A stretch of 64,000 nucleotides of DNA from MED-G105 sp038522945 (GTDB lineage: Bacteria > Pseudomonadota > Alphaproteobacteria > Caulobacterales > Parvularculaceae), in the NCBI GenBank assembly GCA_038522945.1, contig JBCBJV010000001.1, positions 434,001 to 498,000 of the forward strand. Direction: 5' to 3'. Each line of letters opens with the position of its first letter. Position 1 is the first letter of the stretch. Below, in pieces: positions 60,420 through 64,000 of the stretch. Under the pieces are notes generated by a model. That model saw only the letters and a list, made by a program, of their open reading frames with translations, did no database searches and was not told where the DNA came from. Made by a program: the position numbers and the translations under genes.

Positions 60420-62786
60420 ATGCCTCCACGTCGCAAACCTGCCTCCCATCCGATCACGCCATCTGACGAAACCACCAAAGGCGGGTTCTCAGAAGCGGTT
60501 GCCACTTATCACGAAGCTCACGCCCCAATTGCATGGGAACCCCACAGACCTGATCGGCCCGAGGTTACGCCAGCCCTCTCGCACCCCCTGACCGCAAAGT
60601 CGGAATACGAGCCCGCCGGGGACCAACCAACGGCCATCGCGGAACTGGTTGAGAATATTCAAACAGGCGAATTTGATCAGGTGCTCCTCGGCGCGACGGG
60701 GACCGGCAAGACTTTCACCATGGCCAAGGTCATCGAGGCAGTGCAGCGCCCCGCCCTGGTCCTTGCGCCGAACAAGACCCTTGCCGCTCAGCTCTACGGC
60801 GAGTTCAAGGCGTTCTTCCCCGACAATGCGGTTGAGTATTTCGTCTCATACTACGACTATTACCAACCGGAGGCTTATGTTCCGCGCACGGATACATACA
60901 TCGAAAAAGAAAGCTCCATCAACGAACAAATAGACCGGATGCGCCACGCAGCGACCCGGGCCCTTCTGGAGCGGGACGATGTGATCATCGTCGCGTCCGT
61001 CTCATGCATCTACGGTATCGGATCGGTTGAAACCTATACCGCCATGACCTTTACCATCCGGATGGGTCAGGAGCTTTCCCGGAAACAGCTGCTGGCGGAC
61101 CTTGTTGCCCTGCAATATCGACGCAATGAAGCTGCCTTCGTGCGCGGGTCCTTCCGCGCAAAAGGCGATGTGATCGAGATTTTCCCGGCCCACTATGAAG
61201 ACCGCGCCTGGCGGGTTTCCATGTTTGGCGACGAGGTGGAAACCATCACCGAATTTGATCCGTTGACGGGGCAATCAACCGGCAATCTGGAACAGGTTAC
61301 GATCTACGCCAACAGCCACTATGTGACGCCGAAGCCGACGCTCAATCAGGCCATTGAACAGATCCAGGACGAGCTGGTGCAAGTTTTGCCGGCCATGAAG
61401 GCAGAAGGCAAACTGCTCGAAGCCCAGCGACTGGAGCAACGGGTGCAGTTCGACATTGAGATGATGCAGGCTACCGGTTCCTGCAATGGCATCGAGAACT
61501 ATTCCCGGTATCTGACGGGCCGCAAGCCGGGCGAGCCACCGCCGACCCTGTTTGAGTATCTGCCCGAAAACGCGCTTATCTTTACCGATGAGAGCCATGT
61601 GACAGTGCCTCAAATCGGCGCCATGTTCCGCGGTGACTTCAATCGCAAGCGCACGCTCGCAGAGTATGGCTTCCGCCTGCCCTCTTGCATGGACAATCGC
61701 CCTCTCAAGTTCGAGGAATGGGAAAAGATGCGCCCCCAGACGGTGCATGTCTCAGCGACGCCCGGGAGCTGGGAACTAGACCGCACCAGCGGGGTTTTCA
61801 CAGAGCAAGTGATCCGGCCGACTGGGCTCGTTGATCCGGTGGTCGAAATCCGTCCTGTCACTGGCGAGACCACGAACCAGGTGGATGACGTTATCGCCGA
61901 GTGTAAGGAAATCGCGGCGAAGGGCGCCCGCGTGCTCGTTACGACACTGACTAAACGCATGGCCGAAGACCTCACCGAATATATGCACGAACAAGGCGTG
62001 CGCGTGCGCTACATGCACTCAGACATCGACACACTGGAACGCATTGAGATTATCCGAGACCTGCGCCTTGGGGCGTTCGATGTGCTGGTGGGGATCAACC
62101 TCCTGCGCGAAGGGCTCGACATTCCCGAATGTCAGCTGGTCGCCATTCTGGACGCAGACAAAGAAGGCTTCCTGCGGTCGGAGACATCTCTCGTTCAGAC
62201 CATCGGGCGAGCAGCGCGAAATGTCGAAGGCCGTGTTATTCTTTATGCCGATAATATGACCGGTTCCATGGAACGGGCCATTGGCGAAACCAATCGCCGC
62301 CGGGAAAAACAACTGGCCCACAACGAAGCCCATGGGATCACACCGCAGTCGACCAAAGCAAAGATCGCGGAAATCGCGACGAGCGATGACGAAGGGACAA
62401 AAGCGGCCGCAGGACAGACGTTTGTTGGGCATAAGGGCGCCCGGGCCGCTAAGCCGGGCGTTGCTGAAGGCGAGGCCGCTTATGAAGACGGCACGCCCAT
62501 GGGCGGGAACCTGCGCGCCCATATCGAGGCGCTGGAAACGCAAATGCGCGAGGCTGCCGCAGACCTGGAGTTCGAAACCGCCGCGCGCCTGCGCGATGAA
62601 ATCAAGCGGCTCCAGGAAACCGAGCTGGCCATTTCCGATGATCCCCTCGCCCGCCAATCAATTGTTGAAGCGCGCGTGGAACAGGCATCGGACGGTCGCA
62701 TCAAGAAGGGCGAAGGGACTGTCTCGAACATTCGCTCCAAGCCAGCGGGTGCGGGCAAGGCAAGGCGTCGGGCAAGGAAAAAGTGA
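60420..62786 (+). CDS. uvrB: Excinuclease ABC subunit B
   Basis: The 788-residue protein has Walker A GATGTGKTFTMAKV, the damage-recognition beta-hairpin YYDYYQPEAYVPRTDTYI, helicase motif TDESHVTVPQIG and QTIGRAARN. A C-terminal UVR motif (DLEFETAARLRDEIKRL) binds UvrC. It is longer than the usual ~670 residues: ~55 extra at the N-terminus, an insert before the UVR motif and a basic tail. No strong ribosome binding site precedes the ATG. Confidence 0.96.
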   Translation: MPPRRKPASHPITPSDETTKGGFSEAVATYHEAHAPIAWEPHRPDRPEVTPALSHPLTAKSEYEPAGDQPTAIAELVENIQTGEFDQVLLGATGTGKTFTMAKVIEAVQRPALVLAPNKTLAAQLYGEFKAFFPDNAVEYFVSYYDYYQPEAYVPRTDTYIEKESSINEQIDRMRHAATRALLERDDVIIVASVSCIYGIGSVETYTAMTFTIRMGQELSRKQLLADLVALQYRRNEAAFVRGSFRAKGDVIEIFPAHYEDRAWRVSMFGDEVETITEFDPLTGQSTGNLEQVTIYANSHYVTPKPTLNQAIEQIQDELVQVLPAMKAEGKLLEAQRLEQRVQFDIEMMQATGSCNGIENYSRYLTGRKPGEPPPTLFEYLPENALIFTDESHVTVPQIGAMFRGDFNRKRTLAEYGFRLPSCMDNRPLKFEEWEKMRPQTVHVSATPGSWELDRTSGVFTEQVIRPTGLVDPVVEIRPVTGETTNQVDDVIAECKEIAAKGARVLVTTLTKRMAEDLTEYMHEQGVRVRYMHSDIDTLERIEIIRDLRLGAFDVLVGINLLREGLDIPECQLVAILDADKEGFLRSETSLVQTIGRAARNVEGRVILYADNMTGSMERAIGETNRRREKQLAHNEAHGITPQSTKAKIAEIATSDDEGTKAAAGQTFVGHKGARAAKPGVAEGEAAYEDGTPMGGNLRAHIEALETQMREAAADLEFETAARLRDEIKRLQETELAISDDPLARQSIVEARVEQASDGRIKKGEGTVSNIRSKPAGAGKARRRARKK

Positions 62787-63132
62787 TCCAGATCTTCATC
62801 TTTGTTGCCGGGCGTTTTCCCCAATTTAATTCGAACGGAATGAATTAGACTCCGCTCACCGATGGTTTTGCAGATGCGCAAGTCGCATTAAATTCACCCT
62901 CCGATTTGTACGGGCCCTTGCAAAGATTCCTTTCTTGATACATACATGCAACGGGTTGGTGGAGAAACTATTCGACGTGTGCGAATAGTTTTCGAATAGG
63001 CATGCAGGCTTTGTGTGGCGTGCCTACTATTAATTTCAAAAAATCAGCCCAGAAACAAAGGTGCACGTTGTTCACTCTACGAGCTTCTTTCTATTTACCC
63101 CCCAATAAACTTGAAAACAGGAGAACCATCAC
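62787..63132. other. 346-bp gap after uvrB
   Basis: This AT-richer gap has no supported gene. It holds the inverted repeat at 62966-62990 and should contain the promoter of the following secreted-protein genes. Confidence 0.4.
62966..62999. promoter_or_regulatory. Inverted repeat AACTATTCG-N7-CGAATAGTT plus a third half-site
   Basis: A perfect 9-bp inverted repeat (62966-62974 and 62982-62990) is followed by another CGAATAG at 62993. It lies ~140 bp before the next gene. It looks like an operator or a hairpin; no regulator can be named. Confidence 0.5.
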
Positions 63133-63657
63133 GTGTTGCGATATAATGTAACATTGGCAGCTTTGTGTGGCGCGGCGTTTGCCGTTGCTGGACCTGCCAG
63201 CGCGACGACCATGGAAAAACTCACATTCGACGACATAGTGGCAGCCTCAACGGCCTGTGTTGTCGCGGAAGCAGGCGACGTCTCTTACACGGAAATCAAT
63301 GGATCCGTTTTTACACTGACAAGTTTTACGGTCACCAAAGCGGCGTTTGGCCTTGACGAAGGCGCCCAATTCACCCTTGCGACTCCGGGCGGCCGTCTGT
63401 CTGGAGGCTCTGTCTCGATGACGGAGGTCAATGCTGGCGCTCCTCGCTTTTTCAAATCTCGGGAAAGCCTCATGCTGATTGAACCGGCCTCAGGCGGCAA
63501 CTACCGCCTCGTTGGTTACAATCAGGGCCTATTCAATGTGTTTGACGGCAATGCGCAATTGCCATTTTCGATTGGCGGCCCGGTCGACGTTGATGAAGCC
63601 ATTGATATCGTCAACGAACGCCGCTCTCGCGGACCTGGCGACGGTATTGCGGATTGA
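63133..63657 (+). CDS. Secreted protein of unknown function
   Basis: The GTG start follows AGGAG. The 174-residue protein has a signal peptide (VTLAALCGAAFAVAGPASA) and a mature part with ASTACVVAEAGDVSYTEING, FTVTKAAFGLDEGAQFTLAT and GGRLSGGSVSMTEV. The beta-rich pattern resembles small periplasmic or surface domains, but I recognise no family. It probably pairs with the next secreted gene. Confidence 0.72.
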   Translation: MLRYNVTLAALCGAAFAVAGPASATTMEKLTFDDIVAASTACVVAEAGDVSYTEINGSVFTLTSFTVTKAAFGLDEGAQFTLATPGGRLSGGSVSMTEVNAGAPRFFKSRESLMLIEPASGGNYRLVGYNQGLFNVFDGNAQLPFSIGGPVDVDEAIDIVNERRSRGPGDGIAD

Positions 63658-63703
63658 TTGGCACGCACTCCGTATAGGCATTATTTTACTGAGGAATACA
63701 CAC

Positions 63704-64000
63704 ATGAAAAAACTTCTGATTGGAACTGCTGCCACTTTGGCAGCGGCAGGCCTGGTAACGCCTGCATCGGCTCAGGAATTCGGCCGACAACTGGATTTCA
63801 TTGGCGACACAGGGGAAGTCGTCCCCGTCGCCTCAGTTGGTGGACTGCCATTCGGCGTCGCCCCGGTTGTTGGTATTTTCTGGGACGAACGCTGCGCAAG
63901 TGTTGAATACACATTCAACTCAGACAGTAGCGCCAACACCGGCACAACAATTGAGATCGATGCCCAGACATTGGCCGACACGGTTCAGGCAGGGCTTGAC
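63704..64000 (+). CDS. Secreted protein, N-terminal part (cut by window end)
   Basis: ATG at 63704 opens MKKLLIGTAATLAAAGLVTP, a signal peptide ending ASAQ. The visible 99 codons run on to the window edge with VGIFWDERCASVEYTFNSDS. No stop is reached. The family is unknown. It lies ~45 bp after the preceding secreted-protein gene. Confidence 0.7.
   Translation, partial: MKKLLIGTAATLAAAGLVTPASAQEFGRQLDFIGDTGEVVPVASVGGLPFGVAPVVGIFWDERCASVEYTFNSDSSANTGTTIEIDAQTLADTVQAGLD

Noticed and set aside
60124..60591. Protein with repeated RDLGLS hexapeptides
   Set aside because: The repeat arises from an 18-bp DNA array open in several frames; flanks match nothing and the frame runs into uvrB.

Overview
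The window reads as a chromosomal segment of a moderately high-GC Gram-negative bacterium, most likely an alphaproteobacterium. The grounds are a class GN sortase with its VIT/VWA target protein, a valine catabolism set (mmsA, mmsB, acyl-CoA dehydrogenase, 3-hydroxyisobutyryl-CoA hydrolase), a TonB-dependent receptor, a PAS_5-like protein, PilZ, DUF3137, and a FolM/FolB/PTPS-like pterin cluster. A marine lineage such as Parvularculaceae or Hyphomonadaceae would fit, but that is inference. I saw no rRNA, tRNA, insertion sequence, prophage or CRISPR array.

Layout. 1-6.9 kb: end of an SDR gene, an HCCA isomerase, a signal peptidase I homologue that lacks both catalytic residues, and a TetR-HlyD-ABC ATPase-ABC permease operon with a palindromic operator, then a RecD-like helicase. 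7.1-9.4 kb: an AT-richer accessory island with a HEPN-like gene, a winged-helix-like gene, a compact non-coding segment bounded by an exact 11-bp inverted repeat, and a retron-type reverse transcriptase. I read this as a candidate retron system and the most interesting object here. 9.7-16.1 kb: DUF3137, a large hybrid histidine kinase, an Atm1-like ABC exporter and PilZ. 16.1-17.3 kb: a divergent hydrolase/LysR pair in which both genes have lost their 5' parts.

17.3-28.7 kb (minus strand): a long directon for valine/isobutyrate degradation (isobutyryl-CoA dehydrogenase, 3-hydroxyisobutyryl-CoA hydrolase, mmsB, then mmsA further on), interleaved with DUF1330, EVE, a lipoprotein hydrolase, two DedA proteins, a Tat-targeted FAD oxidoreductase, a VOC protein and small membrane proteins. 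29-33.5 kb: secreted lipoprotein, PAS protein, class GN sortase and its LPQTA-bearing substrate. 33.9-37.4 kb: micro-protein, Ca2+/Na+ antiporter, pterin cluster and DUF3592. 37.6-49 kb: uvrC, AhpD-like protein, M64-like lipoprotein peptidase, RnfD-like/DUF2330 pair, TonB receptor, PhyH oxygenase and pgsA. 48.5-56 kb: an OmpR-type two-component system, a tightly overlapping ferric-reductase/Rieske operon, and GNAT plus DUF885 genes. 56-64 kb: YHS protein, a giant RTX metalloprotease with a 121-residue super-repeat, uvrB and two secreted hypotheticals, the last cut by the window end.

Short tandem duplications (13-18 bp) recur at three places: at the uvrC stop codon and just after it, at the 3' end of the RnfD-like gene, and upstream of uvrB. 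Several genes of 26-63 codons with good context were added by reading the sequence directly.
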